The notes under the pieces are model-generated. The model was given only the letters and a program-made list of their open reading frames with translations. It had not been told where the DNA came from and made no database searches. Positions 28,291 to 36,912 of a stretch of 64,000 nt of DNA are shown here, in pieces. The translations under genes were made by a program, and so were the position numbers. Positions within the stretch are counted from its first letter, which is position 1. Every line of letters starts with the position of its first letter. The DNA comes from Bog-473 sp963800725 (GTDB lineage Bacteria > Actinomycetota > Acidimicrobiia > Acidimicrobiales > RAAP-2), in NCBI GenBank assembly GCA_963800725.1, contig CAWDCE010000007.1, positions 1 to 64,000 of the forward strand, read 5' to 3'.

Positions 28291-29504
28291 AAGGCCGCCG
28301 CTCCGAGCCGAGGGGTCGGGGTGAATGCGACGGGCATTGATTCGATGCCCGAAATGAAGTTGGCCTCGCGCCACGGGAGCGCGTTTCGCTCGACACGCAG
28401 ATGGAGGTCGGGCAGCCTGGCCAGCAACCGCTCGACCATCACTTTGAGTTCTAGGCGCGCCAGCTGGTTGCCGAGGCAGAAATGGGCACCGAACCCGAAT
28501 GCGAGGTGCGGGTTGGGTGAGCGCAATATGTTGAACTCCTCGGGTCGTTCGAACACCGAATCGTCTCGATTCGCCGAGGGGTACAACAAGATGATCTCTT
28601 GGCCCTCTGCGATCGTCGCACCTTCGAGTTCGACATCTCGGGTGGCGGTGCGGGCCATGTTCTTGATCGGCGAGACCCACCGCAACATCTCTTCGACCGC
28701 CCCAGCCATGAGTTCTGGTCGCTCGGTGAGTTGCTTCATCTGGTCGGGGTGCGCAATCAACTCCTCCATGCCGCCACTGATGACGTGGCGTGTGGTCTCG
28801 TCGCCGCCGATCAAGATCAAAAGCGTTTCGTGGACGAGGGAGTCCTGGTCGAGTGAGTCGCCGTCGATCTCCGCGTGCACCAGCACACCGACCAGGTCAT
28901 CGGTGACGCCGCGGGCGCGGCGGTCGTCGAAGACCGGATTGATGTAGTCGGTGTATTCGACGAACGCCGTGCCGGCGGCCTCGAAGAGTGACGGATCCGG
29001 TGAGCCTTGCGCCTTGAGCATGTCGTCGGACCACCGCAACAGGTCGTCGCGGTCCTCGGGGGCGACGCCGAGCATGTCACCAATGACGATGATGGGAAGG
29101 GGGGCGGCGAGGTCGGCCACGAAGTCGCAGCTTCCGCTCTCGCAGACCGAATCGATGAGCGAATCGCAGACTGAACGCAGGTTGTCCTCCATGGCCCGAA
29201 CCCGCTTGGGGGTGAAACCTTCTGAGACCAGGCGCCGCCGCCGGACGTGTTCTGGGGCGTCGAAGTCGATCATCATTGGGAGCTGGGGGAATTTCGGCCG
29301 GATCCCTTGGGCATTGGAGAACGCCTCGGTGTTGATCGACGCCGCCTTGACGGCCGCGTAGCTGGCGGCGGCCCACAGGTCGTTGCCTTCGTCGTAATAG
29401 ACAGGGGCGTTGGCCCGCATCCAGGCGTAGGCATCGTGGGGCTCGCGGCCGTAGAACGCACCGCTCATCAGGTCAATCCCCAGGTGGTCGGGTGCCAGAG
29501 CCAC
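28287..29504 (-). CDS. Cytochrome P450, CYP142/CYP125-like
   Basis: Soluble haem monooxygenase of 405 residues. Haem-binding motif FGFGAHFCLGNQLAR with the Cys ligand near residue 350; I-helix GGDETTR; K-helix ExxR in EEMLRW. The N-terminal DFDAPEHVRRRRLVSEGFTPKRV and APLPIIVIGDMLGV segments closely resemble mycobacterial CYP142, a cholesterol side-chain (C26/27) hydroxylase. The protein needs a ferredoxin and reductase not encoded here. Steroid or branched-lipid oxidation is likely but inferred. Confidence 0.88.
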   Translation of the reverse strand: MALAPDHLGIDLMSGAFYGREPHDAYAWMRANAPVYYDEGNDLWAAASYAAVKAASINTEAFSNAQGIRPKFPQLPMMIDFDAPEHVRRRRLVSEGFTPKRVRAMEDNLRSVCDSLIDSVCESGSCDFVADLAAPLPIIVIGDMLGVAPEDRDDLLRWSDDMLKAQGSPDPSLFEAAGTAFVEYTDYINPVFDDRRARGVTDDLVGVLVHAEIDGDSLDQDSLVHETLLILIGGDETTRHVISGGMEELIAHPDQMKQLTERPELMAGAVEEMLRWVSPIKNMARTATRDVELEGATIAEGQEIILLYPSANRDDSVFERPEEFNILRSPNPHLAFGFGAHFCLGNQLARLELKVMVERLLARLPDLHLRVERNALPWREANFISGIESMPVAFTPTPRLGAAAL

Positions 29505-29607
29505 TGGCCCCTCCTTCTCTCTCTTGGTCCGCCCTTCTGGGCGAAGCGGTGCTCACGATATCTCGGCCGCTTCGTTGGACCGCATCTCGGATGGGTAGGG
29601 TGGACGA

Positions 29608-30192
29608 ATGGCTGACCAGGCGCACTTCACCGATGTGGCCATGGAGCACATGCCCGGGCTCTACAGCGCCGCTTTGCGCATGACCCGCAATGCAGCCGAT
29701 GCCGAGGACCTGGTGCAAGAGACGTATCTCAAGGCCTACCGGTCCTATGGATCGTTCGAGGAAGGGACCAACCTTCGGGCCTGGCTCTACCGGATTTTGA
29801 CCAATACCTTCATCAACTCGTACCGGGCGGCGAAGCGTCGACCTGAGATCACCGATGTCGAGGACGTTGAGGACCTCTACCTGTACCGGCGCCTCCCGAG
29901 TACCGGCGGAGGCGAGCCCGGTCGAAGCGCGGAGGACGAGGCGCTCGAGCGCTTCACCGACGATGACGTCAAGGCGGCTCTCGAGGAGCTCCCCGAGGCA
30001 TTCCGGATGGCCGTGCTCCTCGCCGACGTGGAGGGTTTTAGCTACAAGGAGATCGCCGAAATCACCGATGTGCCGATCGGCACGGTCATGAGCCGTATCC
30101 ACCGGGGAAGAAGAGCGCTCCAAAAGGAGTTGTACGAGGTGGCATCGGCGCGTGGTCTCGTGGGCAGCACCACGGGAGTGACGACGGAGTGA
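29608..30192 (+). CDS. sigR: ECF sigma factor, SigR/SigH type
   Basis: Group IV sigma factor of 194 residues. Region 2: LYSAALRMTRNAADAEDLVQETYLKAYR and the DNA-melting GTNLRAWLYRILTNTFINSYR; region 4: ALEELPEAFRMAVLLADVEGFSYKEIAEI then VPIGTVMSRIHRGRRALQ. This pattern is that of SigR/SigH, the thiol-stress sigma factor, and the next gene encodes a zinc anti-sigma. ATG 29608 follows AGGGTGG. No obvious GGAAT...GTT autoregulated promoter could be fixed upstream. Confidence 0.85.
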   Translation: MADQAHFTDVAMEHMPGLYSAALRMTRNAADAEDLVQETYLKAYRSYGSFEEGTNLRAWLYRILTNTFINSYRAAKRRPEITDVEDVEDLYLYRRLPSTGGGEPGRSAEDEALERFTDDDVKAALEELPEAFRMAVLLADVEGFSYKEIAEITDVPIGTVMSRIHRGRRALQKELYEVASARGLVGSTTGVTTE

Positions 30193-30222
30193 GGGCAATG
30201 GTCGAAATGAGGAGGTGCGCCG

Positions 30223-30522
30223 GTGGGTGAGGAAGCGACGTCGAACGATGGGTCGAGTGCGCTCTTCGGGACGACGATTGATTGCAATGAGGCGGTGCAC
30301 CAGCTCTACCACTATCTCGACGGCGAATTGACCGAGGAGCGGCGTACCCAGATCGTCGAGCATCTGAACTTTTGTGGTCCGTGTGGGGGTGCCGCCGAAT
30401 TCGAGGCCGAGCTCCGCCAGGTCATTGCCAACCGCTGCAAGGATCACGTCCCCGAGAGTCTCAAGCAACGAATTGCTGCAGCCATCGACGAGGAAAGTCG
30501 CCAACACGACGGCGGAGACTGA
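30223..30522 (+). CDS. rsrA: Zinc-binding anti-sigma factor, RsrA/RshA type
   Basis: 99-residue ZAS protein. Cys in IDCNEAVHQLYHYLDGEL and the redox motif HLNFCGPC (H-x3-C-x2-C) provide the zinc site; oxidation would form a disulfide and release the sigma factor. A further Cys-His lies in NRCKDHVPESLKQRI. GTG 30223 has a consensus AGGAGG eight bases upstream. Directly follows the sigma gene, as in Streptomyces and mycobacteria. Confidence 0.86.
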   Translation: MGEEATSNDGSSALFGTTIDCNEAVHQLYHYLDGELTEERRTQIVEHLNFCGPCGGAAEFEAELRQVIANRCKDHVPESLKQRIAAAIDEESRQHDGGD

Positions 30523-30524
30523 GA

Positions 30525-31664
30525 TTGGCGACCGAGACTGAGACAACGGGTCACGACACCGACGACACGGTGCCGCCGAGCATGGTCGATTGGGACCTGG
30601 CCAAGAAGGTCGCTTCAGCCGCGTTGATCCTCAAACCAGCCCCCGCGACGTATCGCACACCCCCGCTTCAATCCCAGTTCGACGAGCTGACGACCCGGGC
30701 GGAGTTCTTGGTCAGCCAATCGACCGGTCTGCACTCGGCCCATGGCCCAGCCCGGGCCAAGGTGGTCGATCGCTCCGGTTGGGCCAAGGCCAACGTCCGC
30801 TCAATGCAACGCCTGGTGGGCTCCGCACTCACGGTGCGCCAGACCGAGTCGGGACCCCGCCTCGGCAAGCACGCGCTGGTGGTGAGTCAGACCACGGCAG
30901 GGACCCAGCTCGGATTGATGCTCGCGTACATGGCGACGCGGGTCTTGGGGCAGTACGACCTGCTCATCAGCGAGGAGGATCCAGCCGACCAGGACCTCGT
31001 GTCCTATGTCGGGCCCAACGTGGTCGCCCTTGAAGAACGCTACGGCTTCACTCCGAGTGAATTCCGGCTGTGGCTGGCGCTGCACGAAGTGACCCACCGC
31101 ATGCAGTTCACCGCGGTGCCGTGGCTGCGCGACCACTTCGTCACACTCGTCAACGAGGTACTCGCCCCGCTCCAGGCCGACCCGCAAAACATGCTCGAGG
31201 CCATCCGGCGCGTCCTCGACGAGGTGCGCTCGGGAAAGGCGCCGTGGCGTGAGTCGGGCATCGCGGGACTGTTCGCCAGTCCCGAGCAACGCCTCGCTAT
31301 CGGGCGGATCTCAGGACTGATGAGCCTGCTCGAAGGGCACGGTGACGTCGTGATGGACCGCGCCGGTGCGGGTGAGGTCCCCGGTGCCGAATACTTCTCC
31401 AAGGTCCTCCACGAGCGCCGGACCCATCCACGCGGCGTCGCCCGGTTCATGTCCCGGTTACTCGGGATGGAAGCCAAGATGCGCCAGTACGCCGAAGGTG
31501 AGAAATTCGTCAAGGCGGTCGAAGCCGCCGGGGGTCCCGAACTCTTGGCCCGGGTGTGGCGGGGACCTGAGTGGTTGCCGTCCCTCGATGAGATCCGCTC
31601 CCCGCAGGACTGGTTGGTCCGGGCTGGCGGGCCCACCGCCGCCCTCAGCGGAGGCATGGCTTGA
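30525..31664 (+). CDS. Zinc-dependent metalloprotease family (F420-biosynthesis-associated, DUF2342)
   Basis: 379 residues. HEVTH in LWLALHEVTHRMQF is a zincin HExxH motif; a downstream Glu ligand is likely in SLLEGHGDVVMD. Belongs to the actinobacterial family annotated as zinc-dependent metalloprotease or coenzyme-F420 biosynthesis associated; the true function is unknown. TTG 30525 is used with GGCGGAG upstream; ATG 30582 is a possible alternative. The stop overlaps the tilS-hpt start (TTGA). Its position just before tilS is conserved in actinobacteria. Confidence 0.82.
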   Translation: MATETETTGHDTDDTVPPSMVDWDLAKKVASAALILKPAPATYRTPPLQSQFDELTTRAEFLVSQSTGLHSAHGPARAKVVDRSGWAKANVRSMQRLVGSALTVRQTESGPRLGKHALVVSQTTAGTQLGLMLAYMATRVLGQYDLLISEEDPADQDLVSYVGPNVVALEERYGFTPSEFRLWLALHEVTHRMQFTAVPWLRDHFVTLVNEVLAPLQADPQNMLEAIRRVLDEVRSGKAPWRESGIAGLFASPEQRLAIGRISGLMSLLEGHGDVVMDRAGAGEVPGAEYFSKVLHERRTHPRGVARFMSRLLGMEAKMRQYAEGEKFVKAVEAAGGPELLARVWRGPEWLPSLDEIRSPQDWLVRAGGPTAALSGGMA

Positions 31665-33229
31665 GCCTGGGCGGTGCCGCCGCCCCCGTGGGCCGGCGGG
31701 GCGAGCCCTGGCCCGAATTGATCGAGTCGACGCTGGCGCGCTGTACGTTTCCACCGGCCCGAAGCTCGCTTGCGGTGGCCGTGTCGGGCGGACCGGACTC
31801 GCTCGCGCTCTTGGTGCTGGCGTGTGCCGCCGGATGCGACGTCACCGCATATCACGTCGATCACGCACTGCGCGCCGAATCGGCCACAGAGGCCCGGGTC
31901 GTCGCAGACGCGGCCAGGCGGCTGGGTGCGGCGTTCGTCGCGCGCTCGGTCGTCGTGGTTCCCGGAGCGAATCAAGAGGCGCGGGCCCGCGCCGCTCGAT
32001 TCGCGGTGTTGCCCGCCGACGTCGCCACCGGGCACACCATGGACGACCAGGCCGAGACGATCGTCCTCAACTTCTTGCGCGGCTCGGGTGCCGACGGATT
32101 GGCGGGGATGGCGCCGGGCCGACGCCACCCGTTGCTCGGCCTGCGTCGCCAAGAGGCCCATGCGGTTTGTGCGGCGATGGGACTCACGCCGGTGCGCGAT
32201 CCGAGCAACGATGATCCGGTCCATCGCCGCAACCGTGTCCGCCACGAACTCCTCCCGCTGCTCGCCGAGGTGTCGGGCCGCGACCCGGTGCCACTCTTGG
32301 CCCGCCAGTCCGGGGTGCTTCGCGACGAAGTGGGAGTCCTCAATGATCTGACCTCAGTCGTGCTTCCCGATCCCGCCGACGCCAAAGCCGTCGCGGCGGC
32401 GCCGGTCGCCCTGGCGCGCCGCGCGGTGCGACGTTGGATCCAAGAGGCCCGGGCGAGCGAAGTGGCACCGGGCGCGGGCTACCCACCGTCGCTCGCCGAG
32501 GTCGAGCGCGTCCTCGATGTGGCCGCGGGACGGGCCATCGCGACCGAGCTGAGCGGCGGTCGCCGGGTGCGCCGCAGCTCAGCTCGGTTGGCGTTGGAGG
32601 GACCCCCCTCCGATAGTGTCACCGCGGTGAGTGGGACCGACCCGGATTCAGCGATCCCGGGTTGGGCGCAGGCCGAAATCGGTACCGTCCTTGTCGGTCA
32701 CGAAGAGCTGGCCCGACGGGTCAGCGAACTCGGGGCGCAGATCACGGTGGACTATGCCGACGATCCGCCGTTACTCGTCGCGGTGCTCAAGGGTGCCATG
32801 GTGTTCATGAGCGACCTGTGTCGCGAGATCGCCCTGCCGGTCGAGGTCGACTTCATGGCGGTGTCGTCGTATGGGAGTGCGACGAGGACGTCTGGGGTCG
32901 TGCGCATCGTCAAAGACCTCGACGCCGAACTCGATGGCCGTCATGTGCTGGTGGTCGAAGACATCATCGACAGCGGGCTGACACTCAACTATCTGCGTCG
33001 TTATCTGCATGCTCGGTCACCCAAGAGCGTCGAGGTATGTGCCCTGTTGGTCAAAGAAGGCGAGCAGCGCGTGGACTTGGACCTTCGGTACATAGGCTTC
33101 ACCATCCCACCCGAGTTCGTTGTCGGATACGGACTCGACGTGGGCGAGCGCTATCGGAATCTGCGGGGCGTGCATCGATTCCTCGGTGCCGACCCGAGCC
33201 GGCGCGCCGGTCCGGGTGAGCAGGGGTAG
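31661..33229 (+). CDS. tilS-hpt: TilS-Hpt fusion: tRNA-Ile lysidine synthetase / hypoxanthine phosphoribosyltransferase
   Basis: 522 residues combining two enzymes. The N-terminal half is TilS, an N-type PP-loop ATPase (AVSGGPDSLALL) that modifies C34 of tRNA-Ile(CAU), with ATGHTMDDQAET and RNRVRHELLPLL motifs. From about residue 325 the sequence is Hpt, with VAVLKGAMVFMSDLCRE and the PRPP site VLVVEDIIDSGLTLN. No stop or start lies between them at the usual position, and the join SDSVTAVSG is continuous. Neighbouring genes with this order exist elsewhere and fused forms are known in some bacteria. TTG start overlaps the upstream stop. Confidence 0.93.
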   Translation: MSLGGAAAPVGRRGEPWPELIESTLARCTFPPARSSLAVAVSGGPDSLALLVLACAAGCDVTAYHVDHALRAESATEARVVADAARRLGAAFVARSVVVVPGANQEARARAARFAVLPADVATGHTMDDQAETIVLNFLRGSGADGLAGMAPGRRHPLLGLRRQEAHAVCAAMGLTPVRDPSNDDPVHRRNRVRHELLPLLAEVSGRDPVPLLARQSGVLRDEVGVLNDLTSVVLPDPADAKAVAAAPVALARRAVRRWIQEARASEVAPGAGYPPSLAEVERVLDVAAGRAIATELSGGRRVRRSSARLALEGPPSDSVTAVSGTDPDSAIPGWAQAEIGTVLVGHEELARRVSELGAQITVDYADDPPLLVAVLKGAMVFMSDLCREIALPVEVDFMAVSSYGSATRTSGVVRIVKDLDAELDGRHVLVVEDIIDSGLTLNYLRRYLHARSPKSVEVCALLVKEGEQRVDLDLRYIGFTIPPEFVVGYGLDVGERYRNLRGVHRFLGADPSRRAGPGEQG

Positions 33230-33239
33230 GGAAGGATCT

Positions 33240-33809
33240 ATGTCGGTTGACGTCGAGCGGGTACGGGCAGCGGTGACGGAGATCCTCATTGCCATTGGCG
33301 AGGATCCCGAGCGCGACGGCCTGGTCAATACCCCGACCCGGGTGGCCGCCATGTACGAGGAGCTCTTTTCGGGTCTCCATGATGACCCGGCCCGGCACCT
33401 CGAAGTCACCTTCGCAGCCGAGCACGATGAAATGGTGATGGTGCGCGATATTCCGTTCGCCTCGCTCTGCGAGCATCACCTGGTGCCGTTCTTGGGAAAG
33501 GCGCATGTCGCCTACATCCCCGCCGAGGACGGCCGGATCACCGGCCTCTCCAAGTTGGCGCGCCTGGTCGACGGATATGCCCGGCGTCTCCAGGTCCAAG
33601 AACGCATGACCACCCAGATCGCCGATGCCATCGCCGAGGTCCTCTCGCCGCGAGGTGTGCTGGTGGTGATCGAGGCGGAGCATCTGTGTATGTCGATGCG
33701 CGGTGTCAAGAAACCAGGGACGACCACCATCACCTCTTCGGTGCGGGGCCTGTTCCGCTCCGACCAGGCCACCAGGGCCGAAGCGATGCAGTTCATTCGG
33801 GGTCACTGA
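33240..33809 (+). CDS. folE: GTP cyclohydrolase I
   Basis: First enzyme of folate synthesis, making dihydroneopterin triphosphate. ATG 33240 follows GGAAGGAT; frame open upstream but inside tilS-hpt. 189 residues with zinc ligands in SLCEHHLVPF and a later Cys in EHLCMSMRGVKKPG; GLSKLARLVDGYARRLQVQERMT is the family motif. The ftsH gene that usually stands between hpt and folE in actinobacteria is absent here. Confidence 0.96.
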   Translation: MSVDVERVRAAVTEILIAIGEDPERDGLVNTPTRVAAMYEELFSGLHDDPARHLEVTFAAEHDEMVMVRDIPFASLCEHHLVPFLGKAHVAYIPAEDGRITGLSKLARLVDGYARRLQVQERMTTQIADAIAEVLSPRGVLVVIEAEHLCMSMRGVKKPGTTTITSSVRGLFRSDQATRAEAMQFIRGH

Positions 33810-33838
33810 GGCGATGGTGCTGACGTAGCCTGATCGCT

Positions 33839-34702
33839 GTGATTGAGAGCTCCTCGGACCGCCCGCTGGTGATGGGGATTCTCAACGTCACGCCGGACTC
33901 GTTCTTCGACGGGGGACGCTACGACTCAACCGAACGCGCCGTGGCCCACGGTTTGGAATTGATCGAAGCCGGCGCCGACATCATCGACGTCGGGGGGGAA
34001 TCGTCTCGACCGGGTGCGACGCCGGTCCCCGAGGCCGAGGAGCTGTCCCGGGTTATTTCCGTCGTCGAAGCACTTTCGCCCCAGGTCAGGGTGTCGATCG
34101 ACACCACCAAGCCGGTCGTGGCCCGAGCCGCCCTCGATGCTGGTGCGACCCTGCTCAACGACATTTCGGCCAGCCTGTCGGATCTCGCGGTCGGCCGAGC
34201 CGGCTGGGTGGCCATGCACATGCAGGGGTCGCCCGGGACCATGCAGGCGGCTCCTGCCTACGACGATGTGGTCTCCGAGGTGCATGCCTTTGTGTTGGAG
34301 CGGGCCGAGGCGGCCCTGGCGGCGGGCGTGACCGAGGTCTGGGTCGACCCCGGCATTGGGTTCGGGAAGACCCTCGAGCACAATCTCGCCCTGCTCGCAC
34401 ACCTCTCTGACCTGGTGGCGGCCGCGTCGGCCATCGGCTGTGCGGGGGTGGCGGTCGGTACCAGCCGCAAGCGGTTTCTCGGGCTGCTGGCTGCGCGGGG
34501 CACCGATGAGCCGGCACCGGCGAGCGAGCGGGCCGAGGGGTCTTTGGCGACGGCCGCAGCCGCCATGGCGGCCGGCGTTGGCCTGGTTCGCGTCCACGAT
34601 GTGGCGTCTGCGGTCCAAGCGGCACGGCTGTATGGTCCGGGGGCCGAACATCGCACTGGGCCGTTCGGGACGTCGCGGCGGGCTGGGGGTGAAGCGGCAT
34701 GA
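33839..34702 (+). CDS. folP: Dihydropteroate synthase
   Basis: Condenses p-aminobenzoate with hydroxymethyldihydropterin diphosphate. Signature MGILNVTPDSFFDGG near residue 12 and DVGGESSRPGA near residue 51; SIDTTKP and the C-terminal RVHDV complete the TIM-barrel motifs. GTG start; 287 residues. Followed by the phosphatase-like gene overlapping its last codons, then folB and folK. Confidence 0.95.
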   Translation: MIESSSDRPLVMGILNVTPDSFFDGGRYDSTERAVAHGLELIEAGADIIDVGGESSRPGATPVPEAEELSRVISVVEALSPQVRVSIDTTKPVVARAALDAGATLLNDISASLSDLAVGRAGWVAMHMQGSPGTMQAAPAYDDVVSEVHAFVLERAEAALAAGVTEVWVDPGIGFGKTLEHNLALLAHLSDLVAAASAIGCAGVAVGTSRKRFLGLLAARGTDEPAPASERAEGSLATAAAAMAAGVGLVRVHDVASAVQAARLYGPGAEHRTGPFGTSRRAGGEAA

Positions 34703-35214
34703 AGGGAAAGTGGGCAGCGGGTATCCCGCCACGCAATTTCACCTGGGTCATGAAAGACCACCTCGCCATCAGCGAGCGCCCCGGGGGTTTCGCCCCCAAT
34801 CACCGCCGGGTCCGTCGTCAAGAGGAGATCATCTGGCTGCGGGTCCAGGGGTTCAATCGGGTCATCTCCTTGCTCCCGTCGCCACACAATTTGGCGGCCT
34901 ACGACGATGAGGGCCTGGCTTGGGCGCATTACCCCCTGCCGAGGACCGGCGATCCGCGCGCCGTGTCCATCGAGTGTTTCAAAGACATCGACGATTCCTT
35001 GGCGGCCGGCCTGAAATTGCTGGTCCACCAAGATGAGCTGGGCGATCGCGTCATGGGCGTGGTTGCTGGCTACTTGGTGTGGTCCAACCGCCTCCATAAC
35101 CAGCCCCAGGCAGTGGCCCTGATGGAACACGTATGCGGTCACGCCATGGGCGAGCCCGGTCGTGAGCTGCTCGCCGCCCTCGAGGCAATGCCCCGGCGCC
35201 AGACGACCCGATGA
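34699..35214 (+). CDS. Dual-specificity-phosphatase-like protein with Gln at the catalytic Cys position
   Basis: 171 residues in the fold order of a dual-specificity phosphatase: NFTWVMKDHLAISERPGG, then GFNRVISLLPSP, YPLPRTGDP, and LLVHQDELGDRVMGVVAGYL. The last aligns with the VHCxAGxxRTG active site but reads H-Q-x5-R, so the nucleophilic Cys is Gln while the Arg remains. It overlaps folP (ATGA) and folB. The gene is in the place of an enigmatic protein often found between folP and folB. A pseudophosphatase or nucleotide-binding role is possible; I cannot assign a function. Confidence 0.65.
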   Translation: MKGKWAAGIPPRNFTWVMKDHLAISERPGGFAPNHRRVRRQEEIIWLRVQGFNRVISLLPSPHNLAAYDDEGLAWAHYPLPRTGDPRAVSIECFKDIDDSLAAGLKLLVHQDELGDRVMGVVAGYLVWSNRLHNQPQAVALMEHVCGHAMGEPGRELLAALEAMPRRQTTR

Positions 35215-35588
35215 ACGCGCCGGGGGGCGATCGGATCGAGATCCGGGACCTGCGGGTGCTCGGGGTCCACGGCGTCCTTCCCGAAGAGCGGGTGCGGGCC
35301 CAGCCATTTTCCTTGGACCTGGTGGCCTGGGTGGACCTGTCGAGAGCCGCGGCCAGCGACCGACTCGAGGACACCGTCGATTACGCAGCGATCGCCGAAC
35401 TGGCGGCTGACATGGTGGCGACGCAGTCATTCCAGCTGCTCGAGGCGCTGGCCGGGCGCCTGGCCGACACCGCCTTAGCGATCGACCCCCGAATCGGGGC
35501 CATCGAGGTCACGGTGCGCAAACTCTCGCCACCCTTGGCCCTCGATGTCGGATCGACCGGGGTCAAGGTCCTGCGCACCAGGGCGTGA
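35211..35588 (+). CDS. folB: Dihydroneopterin aldolase
   Basis: Converts dihydroneopterin to 6-hydroxymethyl-dihydropterin. 125 residues with IEIRDLRVLGVHGVLPEE, the helix TVDYAAIAELAADMVATQSFQLLEALAGRLA, and the C-terminal RKLSPPLALDVGSTGVKVLR. The ATG overlaps the upstream TGA and its own stop overlaps folK. Confidence 0.94.
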   Translation: MNAPGGDRIEIRDLRVLGVHGVLPEERVRAQPFSLDLVAWVDLSRAAASDRLEDTVDYAAIAELAADMVATQSFQLLEALAGRLADTALAIDPRIGAIEVTVRKLSPPLALDVGSTGVKVLRTRA

Positions 35589-36061
35589 GTGCAATCCCGC
35601 CGCGCCGGGCCTTTATCGGCCTCGGGGCCAATCTGGGGGACCGACGGGCAAATCTGCGCCAGGGAGTGGCCCAGCTCGACGCTCGAGGCGACCTGGTGGC
35701 GGTCTCGCCGCTCTACGAGACCGACCCGGTCGATGGGCCCGATGACCAGGGCCTCTACTTCAATATGGTGGCCGAACTCGCCACCGTTGACACCCCGCGC
35801 CAGCTCCTGGTGCGTTGCCAGGCTCTCGAGACGGCGGCCCAGCGGGTCAGGACAGTTCGATTTGGTCCACGAACCCTCGACGCCGACGTGCTGCTGGTCG
35901 GCGATCTGGTGGTCAACGAGCCCGACCTGATCGTTCCGCACCCTCGGATGTGGGAGCGTCGATTCGTGCTGGCACCGCTGGCGGACCTCGCGCCGGACCT
36001 CGTCGGGTCCGAGCAACTAATTGCCTCTGGTGGTCGGGTCGTTTGCCTGGGTATGCTCTGA
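35585..36061 (+). CDS. folK: 6-hydroxymethyl-dihydropterin pyrophosphokinase
   Basis: Transfers pyrophosphate from ATP to hydroxymethyldihydropterin. 158 residues; FIGLGANLGDRRANL at the start, VSPLYETDPVDGPDDQGLYFNMVAELAT, and the signature RFGPRTLDADVLLVGDLVVN then PHPRMWERRFVLAPLADL. GTG start within the folB stop (GTGA). Confidence 0.95.
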   Translation: MSAIPPRRAFIGLGANLGDRRANLRQGVAQLDARGDLVAVSPLYETDPVDGPDDQGLYFNMVAELATVDTPRQLLVRCQALETAAQRVRTVRFGPRTLDADVLLVGDLVVNEPDLIVPHPRMWERRFVLAPLADLAPDLVGSEQLIASGGRVVCLGML

Positions 36062-36129
36062 GGGTCTGATGTTTCGATCGCTGTAGGCGAACGGCACCCG
36101 CAAGGGGCTGGAACGCCGAAGGAGGTCTG

Positions 36130-36909
36130 GTGCGTACCATTCGTGTGATTGGTCCCGGAAGGGCCGGAACGTCTCTTGCCGCTGCGCTACGCGCGCGCGG
36201 GTGGGAGGTGGTCGGTTTCCTCGGTCGCCACGACGACCATCGCGATGCGGCACGCGGCGTCGATGTTTTGATCATCGCCACGCCCGACGACGTCGTGGCC
36301 AACGTTGCGGCGCAAGTGGATCCAGATCCGGCGACCACGGTCGTGCACCTGTCAGGCTCACTCGGGCTCGACGTTTTGGCCCCCCATCCGCTGCGGGCCG
36401 GGCTGCACCCGTTGGTCCCGCTCCCCAACGCCGTGGTCGGCGCGCAACGTCTCGGCGACGGGGTGACCTTCGCGGTCGCTGAATCCCCGGTCGCTTCGCT
36501 GTCGGTGGTGCGTTTGATGGTCGAATCCCTCGGTGGCAGAGCGGTCGAAGTGGCCGACGCCGACCGGGCCGCCTATCACGCCGCCGCCTGCATCGCCGCC
36601 AACCATGTGGTGGCCCTTCTCGGACAAGTCGAGCGAGTCGCTGCATCCGTCGGTCTCGATGTGGCGGCGTTCTTGCCACTGACCCGGGCTGCCGTCGACG
36701 ATGTGGCCGCCCTCGGTCCAAAGGATGCGCTGACCGGTCCGGCCGTGCGGGGCGACTGGGCCACGTTGAGCCGTCACCTCGATGCGTTGCCCGCGAGCGA
36801 GCGTCCTGGCTACCAAGCCGGCGCCGCGCTCGCCACGCAGTTGGCGCACTCGGGGCTCGAGGTCGACCCGGCGCACGAGGCCGACGCCACCATCCCGGCG
36901 GTGGCCTGA
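36130..36909 (+). CDS. Rossmann-fold and DUF2520 oxidoreductase-like protein
   Basis: 259 residues. N-terminal nucleotide-binding motif VIGPGRAGTSLAAALRARGW with DVLIIATPDDVV; C-terminal helical DUF2520 domain (YHAAACIAANHVVALLGQVE). GTG 36130 has AGGAGG upstream. In mycobacteria the same family also lies directly before panC; a role in pantoate or CoA metabolism is suggested but unproven. A ketopantoate-reductase-like activity would be the obvious possibility. Confidence 0.83.
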   Translation: MRTIRVIGPGRAGTSLAAALRARGWEVVGFLGRHDDHRDAARGVDVLIIATPDDVVANVAAQVDPDPATTVVHLSGSLGLDVLAPHPLRAGLHPLVPLPNAVVGAQRLGDGVTFAVAESPVASLSVVRLMVESLGGRAVEVADADRAAYHAAACIAANHVVALLGQVERVAASVGLDVAAFLPLTRAAVDDVAALGPKDALTGPAVRGDWATLSRHLDALPASERPGYQAGAALATQLAHSGLEVDPAHEADATIPAVA

Positions 36910-36912
36910 GTC

